Assembly: GCA_025201805.1 (NCBI GenBank)
Contig: MU619245.1
Span: 107,967-171,966, forward strand
Length of the DNA: 64,000 nucleotides
Direction of reading: 5' to 3'
Source: Parasitella parasitica
Lineage: Eukaryota > Mucoromycota > Mucoromycetes > Mucorales > Mucoraceae
The translations under genes were made by a program, and so were the position numbers. Under the pieces are notes generated by a model, which saw nothing but the letters and a program-made list of their open reading frames with translations, made no database searches and was not told the DNA's origin. Positions 10,376-24,168 of the stretch are shown piece by piece (position 1 is the stretch's first letter; every line of letters starts with the position of its first letter).

Positions 10376-11710
10376 ATGCAGTCTAATCATCGTCAAGGAA
10401 CATATCAAGCTCCCGCAGCTGGATCAAAAATCATTATTGTAGGAGGCGGCTGTTTTGGTCTATCAACAGCTTACTCTAGCCTTAAACAAGGAGAAAAATT
10501 ATCAAGTTTTTGTATATGACCGCGAACAAATTCCTGTAAAAGACGGTGCATCTAATGGTAAATTCTAATAAGGCTTCTCTGTGAACATCTACATATTTAT
10601 TGTTTGTGTTATTTATATGTTCTACGCATAGATATTAGCAAGGTTGTGCGTATGGACTACGGTGATGAAAAGCTGTGCATGGAGCTTGCCATAGATTCAA
10701 TTGATATCTGGAATCAGTGGAATCAAGAAAGAATCGAAGAGGGTCTCTCACCAGTATATCATAATACTGGGATGCTGGTGTTTTTAGGAGAAAAGGGGCT
10801 ATCCGAAAATGAGAAGCATAGCTTGCGCCATATCCGTCCTGCAGGTCATGCTGACTGGATTGAAGAGTTGAATGGTGAGCAGATAGTATCTAGATATCCG
10901 TGTCTTGAAACAGCTGTAAAGAACGGCATCAGCTGTGCCTACTACAATAAAGTTGGAGGTAACAACATAAAAATTGTTTTAATTGTTATACCAAAAGACT
11001 AAGAGATCGTGCTTAGGGTGGTGTAATTCAACCGAGGCTATCAAGCACATTTACAGCAAATGCAGAGACGTAGACGTTCAGTTTGTTCTAAGTGTTGAAG
11101 GCTGCTTTACAGGGCTAGAGACTGACAAAAGAAATGCTCGATCTGTCATTGGGATTCGAACAAAGACAGGTAATACGCATTTTGCGGATCGCGTGGTTAT
11201 GTGCACTGGTTCCTGGACTTCCAGTTTGATCGACATGCACAAACAGGTTATTGCTACAGGCCAAGTTGTCATTCATTTTAGACCTTCTGAGGAAGTCAAG
11301 CAAATTTTGAGAAATATGCCTGTCTGGTTTGGTGATTTCTCTAGAGTTGGCTTTTACGGGTTTCCTGACAACGGCGATGGCATCTTCAAGGTAGCAAAGC
11401 ATTCCACAGATTATTTGAATCCACGTAGAGGCGACAACGTCTCAGTACCTCGTACTCAATCGACAAACGAGGGTGATACTATCCCAGTCCAAGCTGTCCG
11501 GGATTTCCGTGAATATCTACACAAGTTCCTGCCCATCATAGATTCCTTCCAATGATGGGCACCAGAATTACAGAGGTTATTGAAAACAAAGACACCGAAT
11601 ATACTCGAGCTTGGGCATGGCGAGAGGCTGTTCCTCGACATGGCTTTTACGATAGTCCTATTTTAGTAGACGATAATCATACTGTAAGAATGGTACATCT
11701 GCTGAACTAA
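10376..11710 (+). pseudogene. Decayed FAD-dependent amine oxidase (sarcosine/fructosyl-amino-acid oxidase type)
   Basis: ATG 10376 opens MQSNHRQGTYQAPAAG, then the Rossmann FAD motif KIIIVGGGCFGLSTAY (GxGxxG). Near 10495 the frame shifts by one base: the expected continuation NYQVFVYDREQIPVKDGAS is in the next frame. Two good introns follow (10559-10631 region and 10960-11017 region). The body DISKVVRMDYGDEKLCMELA, YYNKVGG/GWCNSTEAIKHI, VVMCTGSWTSSLIDMHKQVI is typical of DAO-family oxidases. After REYLHKFLPII (about 11540) the frame breaks. The tail resumes in another frame as FLPMMGTRITEVIENKDTEY, TRAWAWREAVPRH, ending TAA 11708-11710. The segment between the two FLP motifs, which in the family carries the GGSGHxFKF FAD-binding part, is missing. 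These enzymes oxidise N-alkyl amino acids, often in peroxisomes; this copy should be inactive. Confidence 0.75.
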
Positions 11711-11778
11711 GATCTTCGAAAATATGAATAAAACTACATGTATACTTTTTTATTATTATTAATTTCGCAAAAAATAGC

Positions 11779-12708
11779 CTACAAGGAAGAGTCCTTGATC
11801 TTGAAGCATTCGCTGAAGAAATTAGCAGTTAGTTGGATGGCTTCGGTAGCTCTCTCGGCGTTGAGCTTATCAGTATAGTCGCCACGAGCAGCACAGAAAC
11901 CGTGACACATGTCATCAAAGCGAACATGCTTGCATTGATTACCGAAAGGCTTTTTGGCCAAAACTTGCATATATTCTGTCATGTCAGGCTCATCCTTGGA
12001 GGGAAGAGCAAGAATAGGAGCGCCAGCCTTTTCAGCATCCTTGACATCAACGAAAGAAGGATGAATCAACGAAGCGCCAACAAAGAAGGGCATAGTAGAG
12101 GTCAATTGAACAGCAATCTTGGCTCCCCAACAGAAACCAACCAAAGTAGCAACATCAACGCCAGCCTCCTTGAGATATCTGACAGAACGCTCAACATCAG
12201 GAGTAACCTAAATCGTTGAAAACTCGGTCAAGAAAGCTAGCCTGTCAATCTTTTTTTAGGACCAACTTACAACTTCAACAGTGCCAACCTTTCCGAGCCA
12301 TTCTAAAAGCTTGGGGATGTCGGCCAATAATTCCATGGTAGCATAATCCCCATGAAGGAAATCGGGCATGATGACTCTCCAACCGCAATGCTTGGCCAAA
12401 ATGTCACAAAATTGAAAAGCATTAGGGCTGTCATTTTATGAAGTGTGTCAGATGTCCTAATTTTACCCAAAGCAGTGCGCAATACCTACTGATAGCCGAA
12501 AATATCATAGAAAACAAGAACAGCCTTCTTGGCATCCTAAATTGAATGACGGGTGTTTAGAATGGCTGCACACATTTACATCTACAAAGTAAATTACCTT
12601 GGGCCCAGCAGTATAAATGGAGAGATCCTCGTATTTGGCCATCTCACCAGTGTGTTTGTAGTCAGAAACGACGGGAGGGAGAGAACAGCATGCTTTGGAA
12701 TATGACAT
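11779..12708 (-). CDS. Dienelactone hydrolase-family protein (AIM2-like)
   Basis: Minus-strand gene with about four exons, starting MSYSKACCSLPPVVSDYKHT (12708) and ending ...FFSECFKIKDSSL (stop at 11779-11781), about 245 residues. The alpha/beta-hydrolase fold of the DLH family is visible: VLVFYDIFGY, NAFQFCDILAKHCGWRVIMP, DFLHGDYA, the nucleophile elbow VGFCWGAK (Cys in GxCxG), the acid region ILALPSKDEPDM, and the His in MCHGFCAARGDY. Introns lie around 12210-12270, 12430-12487 and 12537-12597. Fungal members hydrolyse esters of uncertain physiological substrate, in the cytosol. An A/T run (12731-12756) sits just upstream. Family is secure; substrate unknown. Confidence 0.9.
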
Positions 12709-13187
12709 TTTCAGATATAATAAGCTAGGTAAAAAAAAAAAAAAAAAAAAAAAAAAGAGTGCTTGCGAACATTTATATCTGAAAATGGGGCGGAAAAGTT
12801 TTATCCCGTGGAAGATTGTCGTATCTGATGAATAATCTGATAATAGCTTGATGGGGTACTACCCTTCTTGGAACATCCATGTATTGTGTGTCTCAACCCA
12901 TAACGCCCACAACCGGCTGGATGTCTGCAGTTTGCAGCGAGACCAACTGTCAGTTTGTAAAGAAAAAATAGTACGATATGTACGCTCAACCCCCCCCCCA
13001 TTCGGTTTTCATTAGACATTCATTATAAGCAAAAAAAAACACGCACACAGTGATTGTTATGTAATCTTCTTCTATACAAAAATCCTCGGGAAAAGTGATT
13101 GACATCTCTTCCCTCGATTTTTTTCGAATTTTTAATTAATACATTTGATAAAAAGCAAGGGAAATTTTCTAAAATTGATCAAAAGAT
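12709..13187. other. Intergenic between DLH promoter and Hsp70 3' end
   Basis: Holds A-runs at 12731-12756 and 13031-13039 and a C9 run at 12991-12999. No gene seen. Confidence 0.6.
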
Positions 13188-15318
<2,131 letters not shown>

Positions 15319-16034
15319 TTTTGATAGAAGAAGGAAAAAGGAAGGATCAATTAGGTTCCGAGCTCAGAAATCGTTATATCGTCGCAACCTCTCCCTGAAA
15401 ATTTTTTTGCAAATCAACTCAAAAAACTCAATACAGTCACTGGTAATATGCAAAGGTGGCTTGGTACGGTATGTACTGCACATTATGTAGAACAGTATCT
15501 GATCTGCAACATGAATTGCTCGCTTGCATGAGCTTGGGGAAAGCTCATGGCCTCCGAAAAGACTAATATACGCAAGAAAACTATAAATATCAGAGTTGAA
15601 TCTTAGCTTTCTCTAGTGAAAAATTTAGCATTTGAATGAGGTAATTCATCTATACAGCGATAGATCTTAGATGCCCAAATCAAAAGGAGCTTTTATGTTT
15701 ATGCTTGGTACTTTATACATGCAACAGCTTTGTCATACTGTAATTTGACGCAAAGATTATTTTTATTCGCTGAATATTTTCGATAAAGGATTATATTAAA
15801 CATGCCGTTAAAGTACTTGCCCACTGATGTCTGATCCGGGTCCGCAGCTGATGCTCTTCGCTCAGAACTGCATTGAATGAAGGTATAAAGTCAAAAGTTA
15901 ATAGCATAGAGCACAAAGGTATGAACTTTAATTCAGCAAGTATCAGAGGGAAAAATTTCTAGGCTAAGTAATTTGTATTTGAAAGATATACATCCGATGG
16001 CTACCCTAATTCGAGCCTATAGAATAGAGTTGAT
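15319..16034. other. Intergenic: SSB promoter region and 3' side of the methyltransferase gene
   Basis: About 700 bp without a gene. It contains the SSB leader and upstream region. I did not find convincing repeated heat-shock elements. Confidence 0.55.
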
Positions 16035-17199
16035 CTATAAAACAGCAGCTGCTTTCCTCAACTTGACAAGAAAAGCAGTATGTCCTCTCACATCAAAATT
16101 CTTTGGTCTGCAGATCCAGGCGTCAGTAGGCAATGATACTGTCCCATCTGTTGCGTAACTTTCTTCCTCTTTACGTTTAAGCCTACTTTTAATGTGCGTT
16201 GCTCTAACTTCCCACTCTTTCCATTCGGCTTCGATACAGTCTTCCATAACCAATGGCAGATCAATGATCAATTCGGCTAACGCAAGAACTTGGGTCATAT
16301 TAGGCAAATAACAGACCATGAAACGGTCATTTCGTAAATAGGGCAAGAGGCGCGGAATCTGCCCGCACGGTTCCGGCATGTCTAATGCAATCGCATCATA
16401 TTGTTCTTCAGTATTCGCCAATATTTCTGGGAGTTTATCTGCAACTGCTCCAATATGAAAAGAAACATTGGGTTTGTATTTTCCTCGCGAATAACGTTCG
16501 ACATGTTTCCTGGCAGTGTTGGAATGGGACGCACGAATATCAAATGTATCAATCGTGCCAACACAGTCTCCTCCTCCTGCTACTGCTCTTGCCATGTATA
16601 ACGTAAGTGACCCGTTACCTGTACCTGCTTCGAGTACCCTATGCCCAGGCTCCAGATCCAACATTTGTACCTGATATAATAAATTAAAATAATGGACAAA
16701 CGTAAAATAGTCGTACTCACGATCGTAGAAGCATCTTTTGGATAAATCGGGGTACATGCTCTTGGTACATTTACAACAAATCTGTGAACATTATCATTGC
16801 TTTTAGATGTCAGAATTGTTTTTATTGCTCTATTACTTTACTCATCGAGTGTTGGAAAATGTGCCATATATCCAAGGCTATCTAAAAAAAAAAAAAAAGA
16901 AAAAAAAAATCATATAGCAGCGTAGATGCAAAAGCTAAATGAGATTTTGCACGAATTTCTTGTTTCCAGGTTATTCAAACACTACCGTTATGCTCTCGTA
17001 TCACAGATCTCGGCTTCTTTCCTATAATGCTCTCATGACGAATAGTGCCTTCCTTGACACCTCTTTCTCCTGTTGGCTCTAAGGGCCCAACGAAAAATCT
17101 CTTATTTGATTTAACTTGACGTAGCATGCAAAAATCACCTTGTTCAAAAGTATGATAGTGCTGTCTCCCCCCAAAAAATTTGGATATTTGCCTTAACAT
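16035..17199 (-). CDS. tRNA (adenine-N1)-methyltransferase, TRM61/GCD14 family
   Basis: Four exons on the minus strand, about 330 residues. Exon 1 starts MLRQISKFFGGRQHYHTFEQ (17199) and holds the N-terminal family domain: EQGDFCMLRQV, RFFVGPLEPTGERGVKEGTI, RHESIIGKKPRSVI. Exon 2 gives DSLGYMAHFPTLDE, exon 3 FVVNVPRACTPIYPKDASTI, exon 4 VQMLDLEPGHRVLEAGTGNG (SAM motif I GTGNGSLT), then DAIALDMPEPC (motif IV, the DMP/DxP catalytic loop), and ends LRKAAAVL (TAG-type stop at 16035). Introns are at about 16979-16880, 16847-16773 and 16730-16680. The family makes m1A58 in tRNA. The N-terminal layout and lack of a TRM6 partner here suggest a mitochondrial-type single-chain enzyme, but localisation is inferred. 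Confidence 0.82.
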
Positions 17200-17880
17200 G
17201 GTGGTGCAAAATTATAAGAGGGGTGAAGAGGGAGGGTGGTTAGAAGAAGTTGGCGGTTTGTAAAAAAAACAATTTTATTGTGACATACAAGGAACTGGCA
17301 TTTGACACATAATAGGCATGACAACACAATATAGATTGTGCTTTTTCTGTAACTTGCTATAACAAAGCTATATCACTAAGGAATAATAAGTTACTTAAAC
17401 ATGCTTATGATTTAATAATGTATCATGAAAACTCTTTCAAAAAAAGTGAGATTTTGAAGAGAATACGGCGTCATTGACATTTACACAAGTTTCAAGTGTT
17501 ATTTGAGTTCATACATCACGGATTCAATGATACCTTACTATGAAGGAATACAAATGCTGGATAAAGATCATAGGACGTGTGTCTCGATTGAAAGATTGAA
17601 AATTTGCAGACAGTTTCATGCTGCTGCAGATAAAATGACACCCAGTAGATCTATTCAATTCAAGGAGAGAAGCAGCTTTAAATATACCATGATTTTGCAT
17701 CATACAAGGCATCTCAAGTTGTTGGATGCTTTTTGTGTCATAAGATCAAAAATAGAGAGAAAAACTCAAAAGAAAAAGCCTGATTCAAACGTTTAGAAAG
17801 TATGAAAAATATAATCCATTCAGCATGTATCCTGATACATAAACACCCTTTTTTAATTTCATTTACACGTATGCCTCTTC
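17200..17880. other. Intergenic, AT-rich
   Basis: One 97-codon frame (17503-17796, +; MSSYITDSMIPYYEG...) is basic near its end and has no recognised domain or splice-linked neighbour; I do not call it a gene. It lies at the 3' end of the RING gene, on the opposite strand. Confidence 0.5.
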
Positions 17881-19026
17881 TCAAGCTAACAGTAATGGGG
17901 TGTTTTCGTTTGATTGATAATACAGTTGTTTACATACATCGAATTTACAAATAGGACACTAAACCGTATATTCCCATAAATACAATATAGGCATATACAA
18001 TTTCAATATTGTACCTACATATTTTCTTCTGGTGATAAGCCAAGTGTCCACACATGTAGAGTGAAATTCATGCCGACAGGGTAGTTTGCGTAACACATCC
18101 CCCTCTTGATAAGTTTCTAGACAAATGATGCATTCTTCATTCTCGTCGCCTTTATTTTCTTTATGGAATACCTTTGATTTCAGCCTATAGACCAATTCTG
18201 CAGGTGCTTTGCTCTGATGCGATGCGATACGGCGTTGCTCCCTTTGCTCTTGTCGCCGTTGGTGCATTCGATATGTAAAATATAATGCATAAAGTATGCT
18301 TGAGGGTAATAACACGGCAAAAAATAAAAGGAAATCAGACAACGACCTTTTTGGTGGCAATGGATATATAGTATTAGAAATCTACATTCAGTTGTCATTG
18401 CATTCGGTCATTGCATTCGGTCATTACCATGTAAATATGTCGTTCTTGGTTATCCTTATTACGACTGATGAATTTTGTTTGTCTTGCAAGTGCTGTATCA
18501 AGGATAAGAATTGGTACTGTGCTACATAAACACTTGGTATGGTTACATCAGATGCATCAGTGTCTGTTCATACCAAAGACGTTAGTTTTTCTTCAATCCA
18601 TACAAAGTTGCAGATATAATACCTGTGGCATACATGGTTATCCATCCATTATAATGTCGATCCCCGATGATCACTGCCTTTGCTCCGCTAGATTGCAGTG
18701 ATTTTACCTTTTTTACAAACGAACATCCTCCTCTCTCCACAATAGCAACCCAATTTGCATCCTGAGAAGCGCATGGCAGACAGCCCTTGTTGCTCTCGAC
18801 CGGTGCCAGCAGTAAGTTTCCTAGTATACCTTGCTCTGTAAGACGAGGACCAAAAGCAGCTGGCTTATCAAGATGGGTATCATTACTTTTCTATAAAACA
18901 CAGACTTAGCACAACTACGACGACGCACATATATACTTCAGGCATTACGACAATAAAGATGTGACATATGATTGATTGGTACAGTGCAATACATATGAAT
19001 AAAACGGTACTTTTGAAGTTGCTCAT
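17881..19026 (-). CDS. PA-TM-RING E3 ubiquitin ligase (RNF13-like)
   Basis: Assembled from six exons on the minus strand. Exon 1 (ATG 19026) encodes a signal peptide (MSNFKSTVLFICIALYQSII). Exon 2 carries the PA domain: KSNDTHLDKPAAFGPRLTEQ, NLLLAPVESNKGCLPC, ANWVAIVERGGCSFVKKV, KSLQSSGAKAVIIGD. Exon 3 continues DASDVTIPSVYVAQYQFLSL. Exon 4 holds the membrane segment (SLSDFLLFFAVLLPSSILYA), a basic juxtamembrane stretch and the RING-H2: CIICLETYQEGD, LPCRHEFHSTCVDTWLI. The last pair of zinc ligands, CPIC, comes in the final exon, ending NTPLLLA and TGA 17881-17883. All eight ligands are present (C-C-C-H-H-C-C-C). Such ligases ubiquitinate membrane cargo in endosomes or vacuoles. One intron (18359-18415 region) contains a 13-bp direct repeat ATTGCATTCGGTC. 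Confidence 0.85.
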
Positions 19027-21031
19027 ATCCTTGCAGCAAGAAAACTCTCGATTGACAGAGATAGGTTAAAGGGAAAAGAAAAGGAAGGAAAAAAACTGTT
19101 TGTTTACATATTGCTCTCGCTTATACCGTCACTGACTTGATTGAATTCATGTATCATGTCATGATAAAATACATCTACAACCTCGCTGCATGAAGGTTCT
19201 CAAAATAGTGGCGATGTCCATCACGTGCTTGTTAGTAACCCCTTCAAATGCCAGGATGTCGTATCATTACTGTAATATCTTGGTCATACTGAGAAGAGCT
19301 ACACGGTATTGCTTTTAATATAAAACTTGCTTGTTCCAATCGCATTGCAACATTCTGGAGCTTTAAAATGAAGATTATTTGCATTTCAAGACTATGTCAA
19401 TCTAATTGTTCTGGGTATCTGACTTGGGTATTGTAATTCTCATTTTTCGCTATCTTTGAGTGTAGTTTCTACAAAATAAATAAATAAATAAATAAATAAA
19501 GGGATTCATGCCTGCTTTGAATACTGATTTTCTCATGAGGCACAGCTCTGTTTTGGGAGTTTTGAGCTGCCAAAAAGCAGCGCAAGTCGCATCATTTAAC
19601 GAAGACATAAAACGACACCTGTCAATATAATTTTGGTTTCATTCTCTATCGTTTAGAGCAAGGTAAATAGTAAGTTGAGTACAAAAGATTTGCTTTCAAC
19701 TATAGCAACAAATCGCTTTTGACTTTTGTATCTTTTGTTTTGTTTTGAATGATTCGATATATCGTCATTTTGATTCTATAATAAATCTCAACATTCTTTC
19801 TTATAATGATAATCCATGATCTGGTATACACTGCGAGAGAGTGAAACAAACAAATATGTATAATACAGATTAAATTTCAAAACATGGAAGCCATCTTCAA
19901 GCTGTTCCTCCGAGTGCCGAGTATTTGTAAGGATACCTGAATCAAGAACCAAAAATACAATGATAGTTTGCTACAACAGCATGAGATTTGAATATTACTC
20001 GTTTGATGATTATCTGAGCAAATGTACTCCATGCTTTCTCAGCCTGACGTTTAGATTCTGAGGTAGCAAGATGTATAATTGCTAAGAACTTCTAGATATT
20101 ACGACAAAAAAAAAAAAGAATCATCTACGAGTAATAAGATGAGCAAAGAATCAAAGTTTAGGCAAATGAAATGTCAAAAATTTCAAAATTAGATGTTGAG
20201 AACATTTAGTAAAATGGAGTTTTGTCTATCTCTCTTTTTTTATACAAATGCCAACTCTCGGTGGTCATAATGTAAGGTGCACAACTCTATCTTACTCGAG
20301 TTACGGTAATGAGGATCCTTGTTAGAGACTGACCGGTTTTAGAATAGAGTTGTTTCTGTTCAAGACTTATTATCAATTCTTTGATCAAGTTTTATTCCGC
20401 CGTACGGTTGGATTCAAAGGGCATATACTATGTGAATCACATTGCATGGTGCAACACTTTGATATTTTCTGGGCAAACAAACAACTTCCAACTTGTGAAT
20501 CATACGAATCTACGGAAAGGCACAAATAAAACAGAGAATTCCACGTATTTAGCTTGGTTGTGTATTCTGTACGTTTCGGGTATATCGAGTTAGCATTGAT
20601 ACCCTATTAATGTACGACATGGCCCTCTTAACGTAGTTACACCACGCTTAAGGCGGTTCGGGGCAAATGTTGGGATCAAACTCGAATGGATGGGGCAAGA
20701 TCTTTATGAGGAGATCTGGTGGAGTCTTAAACAAAACAAAATCCGGTTGAAAGGACATGCTTTGTAATGGAATACGAACGTATGAAGGTTCAAATATACA
20801 AAATAAACATGGGTCCTACATTTTCCCTTTTTGAATTGTATCGATTGTCCATCAACCAAGAGCAGGATATCCCAATGTTAATTAACAATGACAATTAAAG
20901 TCGAAAAAGATTGATAAAAACAGAGCAACAGAAGTTCGTAAATGATTAAAGCATTAGATCTTGCAATTAATAAAAATCAAACTGTATCATATAGATGGAA
21001 TGGAGGGGGGGGGGGAATTGAAAGAAAAGAT
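19027..21031. other. Two-kilobase intergenic region without a gene
   Basis: Holds an (AAAT)n microsatellite (19473-19500) and a G11 run (21004-21014). Open frames are short and compositional. No RNA gene or mobile element recognised. Confidence 0.55.
19473..19500 (+). repeat. (AAAT)n microsatellite
   Basis: Seven tandem AAAT units in an intergenic region. Confidence 0.9.
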
Positions 21032-22325
21032 ACTATTCATCTGTACAATTTTTCTGTAATCGTATTGAATCAAACTCTTGTGCAAAATCGCGAGAACGAA
21101 CTGCCCAAGCTATGCAATAATGAGCAGATAACAGACGCCACTCTTCAAGTTCATCTAGGATTTCTAACTTTGACATACTATGAACAAAGTAATATTTGTT
21201 AAATTCATGTCGAAAAAATCAAACTAGACTTACCGTTTTAGCTCTGATCTATCTAAATATTTGTCATGGATGGCATTGATGTCAACTGCATTAACATTAT
21301 GCCACCCTAGATCTTTGAATCTTTTCTCTTGATGAATTAAATCAGGATATGCTTGTATCCCTTTCAGTTCTATATTTCTACTCTTTAGATTTCGGATCAT
21401 CATCTTGCCAAATGCGTCGTCTGGTTTAATCTGCTCATATAATACAAACATGGCGTTCTTCATTTGATCAGTGATCCATTTTAATATGACGTTTGAATCT
21501 TCTGGCGATATGTAAATGAAAACACATTCAGACAAAAACAGTGTGGGCAATCTATAGTAATTTAATCAGTGCGTGTCGTTTCCCATTTCATCGTAAGCAA
21601 ACTTTACTCAAGGTCTAAACCTGCGTCCAAGAGCCTATTAGCAATACCTGACCAGTTTCGTAAATCTCCACCCAAAAGACTATAATCTTTGCCTGATAAG
21701 TCTATGCCCCCTCTTCCAATTTTTCCTTGCTCCCCATCTCCCATTAAAGAACATAGCTCTTTGCATTTTTTTATCATCATTGTTTTTTTCATTGTTATTT
21801 CAGGAAAGTCCACTTCAAAGTATTTTGCTAGATTTTCTGAAAGCGCATCTCCATTGTAATTCAAAATCCCTGCCTTATACAAAGAAAAATCAAAATTATG
21901 GAAATGAACATCGTGAATTCAACTCACTTTGATGTTAAAGTATCTAGTGTCAGATCCAGCTCCTAATGCGACAATTTGTTTTTTAGGACCAGGCATATTC
22001 AAAAACTGAGATACAACAGAGTCGATTGCATAGCTTCGTATAAACGTGCCTTGTGATATCATTTTAGTGAATTGCCGTCTATTTTACATGTTGATAATGA
22101 TACCTCTATTTATAATGGGAGAACGGCGGGTAGGCTTTTTCACAAAAAGCTTAACGAAAGGATCATGGAAATATCCCAGATTTGCTGCAGAACTATAATG
22201 GAAAAAATAAGTTTTTGCATCGTGTGTTTTACTTTGTTTCATTACAGTCTGCTCACTGTAGCATCGTCGTTAGTTCCTCTTACAACGTCATCGCTGGTTA
22301 GCACTTCTTCATTGAGAAAATTCAT
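21032..22325 (-). CDS. PPM1: Leucine carboxyl methyltransferase 1 (PP2A methyltransferase)
   Basis: Six exons on the minus strand, about 320 residues. Exon 1 starts MNFLNEEVLTSDDVVRGTND (22325). Exon 2 gives SAANLGYFHDPFVKLFVKKP and RRSPIINRG. Exon 3 continues TFIRSYAIDSVVSQFLNMPG and the SAM motif VALGAGSDTRYFNI. Exon 4 is the ILNYNGDALSENLAKYFEVD to YSLLGGDLRNW piece. Exon 5 has LPTLFLSECVFIYISPEDSN (conserved ECv..Y). The last exon, MSKLEILDELEEWRLLSAHY, CIAWAVRS, ends at TAG 21032-21034. LCMT1 methylates the C-terminal leucine of the PP2A catalytic subunit, controlling B-subunit binding. All core motifs are present and the gene looks intact. Confidence 0.9.
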
Positions 22326-23809
22326 TTTGTTGGAGAAAAAGAGCGTCAAGTTTATGCTGTTTTTCAATATCTTTGTCACACTTTAGGACGGGCTTCAGCT
22401 TGAAAAAATGTATTGGATATCAACAATTGATAAATACCATGCCACATAGCCCTTAGTACAGAGGAAGAATGAAAATGGGGATACAAACATAATTGTGAAT
22501 TGCTTGTCTTTGACTTTTCACACGCAAGGTATAGTGCTTTTGAGGCAGGTAGTGTACGTTTAAAGCTATTTATTCTGATGGCGTGAAACTATTTTGCAAA
22601 CTCTGGAAACTATCGGATACCTTCCAAACAGAATACATCAACACCATTAACACAGAATATTAAAGTACATATTTTTGCTTAGTGATATTTATATAGGCAG
22701 TAAATGCCTTGAAATCTTGATTTTTTGTAATGTTTGAGATAAAAAAAGATGATGGGAGTAAAATTTTGACAGCCATGAGGATACTCATTATATGATTATG
22801 CCAATTCATAAATTTAGTATGTATAAAGTTGAGCATCTTGGAGAAAAAGAGAACATAATAGTTCATCATAGTAATATGAGATGATAGAGTTGTCATTTCT
22901 TCTTTATAACGATAATGTAGCGAATGATTCTTAAAAGACAGTATAAACAAGCGATTAAACGACATTTGAGAGCATCAGCAGTGATCTTATCAGTCATGCA
23001 GAAAACTGCAAGCCAAGTAGAGAAACTACGAGTGATATCGATATTTTTCTCGCGAGCGAAACGAGCAAAAAAATTTGTCAATTCATTGAGAAATGTCTGT
23101 GTTTTCATAAAACTTCTAATGCACTATTATCAATACTAATCCGATAATAATATGCATCCAAATATGTAGCAAATCCTTAATAATCTATATCGCACCAAAC
23201 TTCTTTGCTGTATTCGCCTACATTACCTCTATTCCTCCGTGCAGTTTCGTGTGAGGATAATGTCTCTATCAAAGTATTTAGCAGAAGGAGCAGCAATTTC
23301 ACTGTAAAATAATATGATAATACAAAATAATATATTTATACGTACAAACGGATTAATCGTAACAGTAAAAAAATTTATCATAGCAACTAAAAACTGTGTA
23401 AAAGAGGATTCTATATCGTTCATTCCAAATGAATGTATTATATCATCTTCATATGTGCTTTGATACCTTCCAAATACAAGCTTTCTAATATCCATATTTC
23501 AAACAAAAATATATGCCCCAGATATCATTAAATATTAAAAGAAATGCTGACGGTCTTAATCATCACCAATATCCTTAGTAATATATAAAACAATTTCTAG
23601 AAACCAAAACAGATAGGTACAAAACCATGGCAGCAACTTCTGGAAATAGGTTACAATTAATTGAATAAACATCATCTTTAAAAACTTCTATATTCTCTAT
23701 TTATCCAACATTTGCCCGAGCATTACATAATGCATATCACGTGCTTTTGCCATTTATTGAATATATTATTGAAATAGTATAAACTTTAATATTCTTCAAA
23801 AATATAAAC
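22326..23809. other. Very AT-rich intergenic region with weak open frames
   Basis: Minus-strand frames at 23229-23495 (MDIRKLVFGRYQSTYEDDII...) and 22893-23108 (MKTQTFLNELTNFFARFARE...) look faintly protein-like and could be two exons of one small gene (an intron of type GTTTGT...ACAG at about 23340-23302 would keep frame). I recognise no domain, so they are not called. Confidence 0.4.
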
Positions 23810-23881
23810 AGCATCTTGGCGCAGTGGCAGCGCGTTGGGCTCATAACCCAAAGGTCGCCTGATCGAAACGGGCAGATGCTA
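23810..23881 (+). tRNA. Initiator tRNA-Met (CAT)
   Basis: A 72-nt cloverleaf without intron. Acceptor arms AGCATCT (23810-23816) and AGATGCT (23874-23880) pair perfectly, with discriminator A. D-stem is GCGC/GCGC, anticodon arm TTGGG-CTCATAA-CCCAA, T-arm GCCTG-ATCGAAA-CGGGC. Features of eukaryotic initiators rather than elongators are A1:U72, three G:C pairs next to the anticodon loop, and A54 with A60 in the T-loop (ATCGAAA instead of TTCGAAT). The internal A box (TGGCGCAGTGG) and B box (GATCGAAAC) are present. It starts translation by bringing methionine to the 40S subunit with eIF2. Confidence 0.93.
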
Positions 23882-23886
23882 CATAC

Positions 23887-23898
23887 TTTTATTTTTTT
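23887..23898 (+). terminator. RNA polymerase III T-run terminator
   Basis: TTTT at 23887-23890 and T7 at 23892-23898, starting five bases after the tRNA end. Confidence 0.8.
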
Positions 23899-24168
23899 AA
23901 TTTTTTGTAGTGCATATAGTAACTTGGTATTCTTTTTTAGGGTCTGCATGTTATTTTGATATACCAAGTCTAACAACAACTGGCTTCAACTAAATAAATT
24001 CCTGTAATGATTTTAGCTGTTGCTGGAAATGAGCTCTTCTTTGGGACAAATAGTGCAATCGTTCTTCTGTGTATTGGATCAATTCTTTTTTTTTTTCTTC
24101 AATGGCCCTACAAACATCCAAGTTACTCTTCTTGTTTACAGCTACAGCTTTTTTGGTGTGTCCTATTA

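Noticed and set aside
17503-17796. A 97-codon plus-strand frame
   Set aside because: No domain, no supporting exon, and AT-rich context typical of chance frames in this genome.
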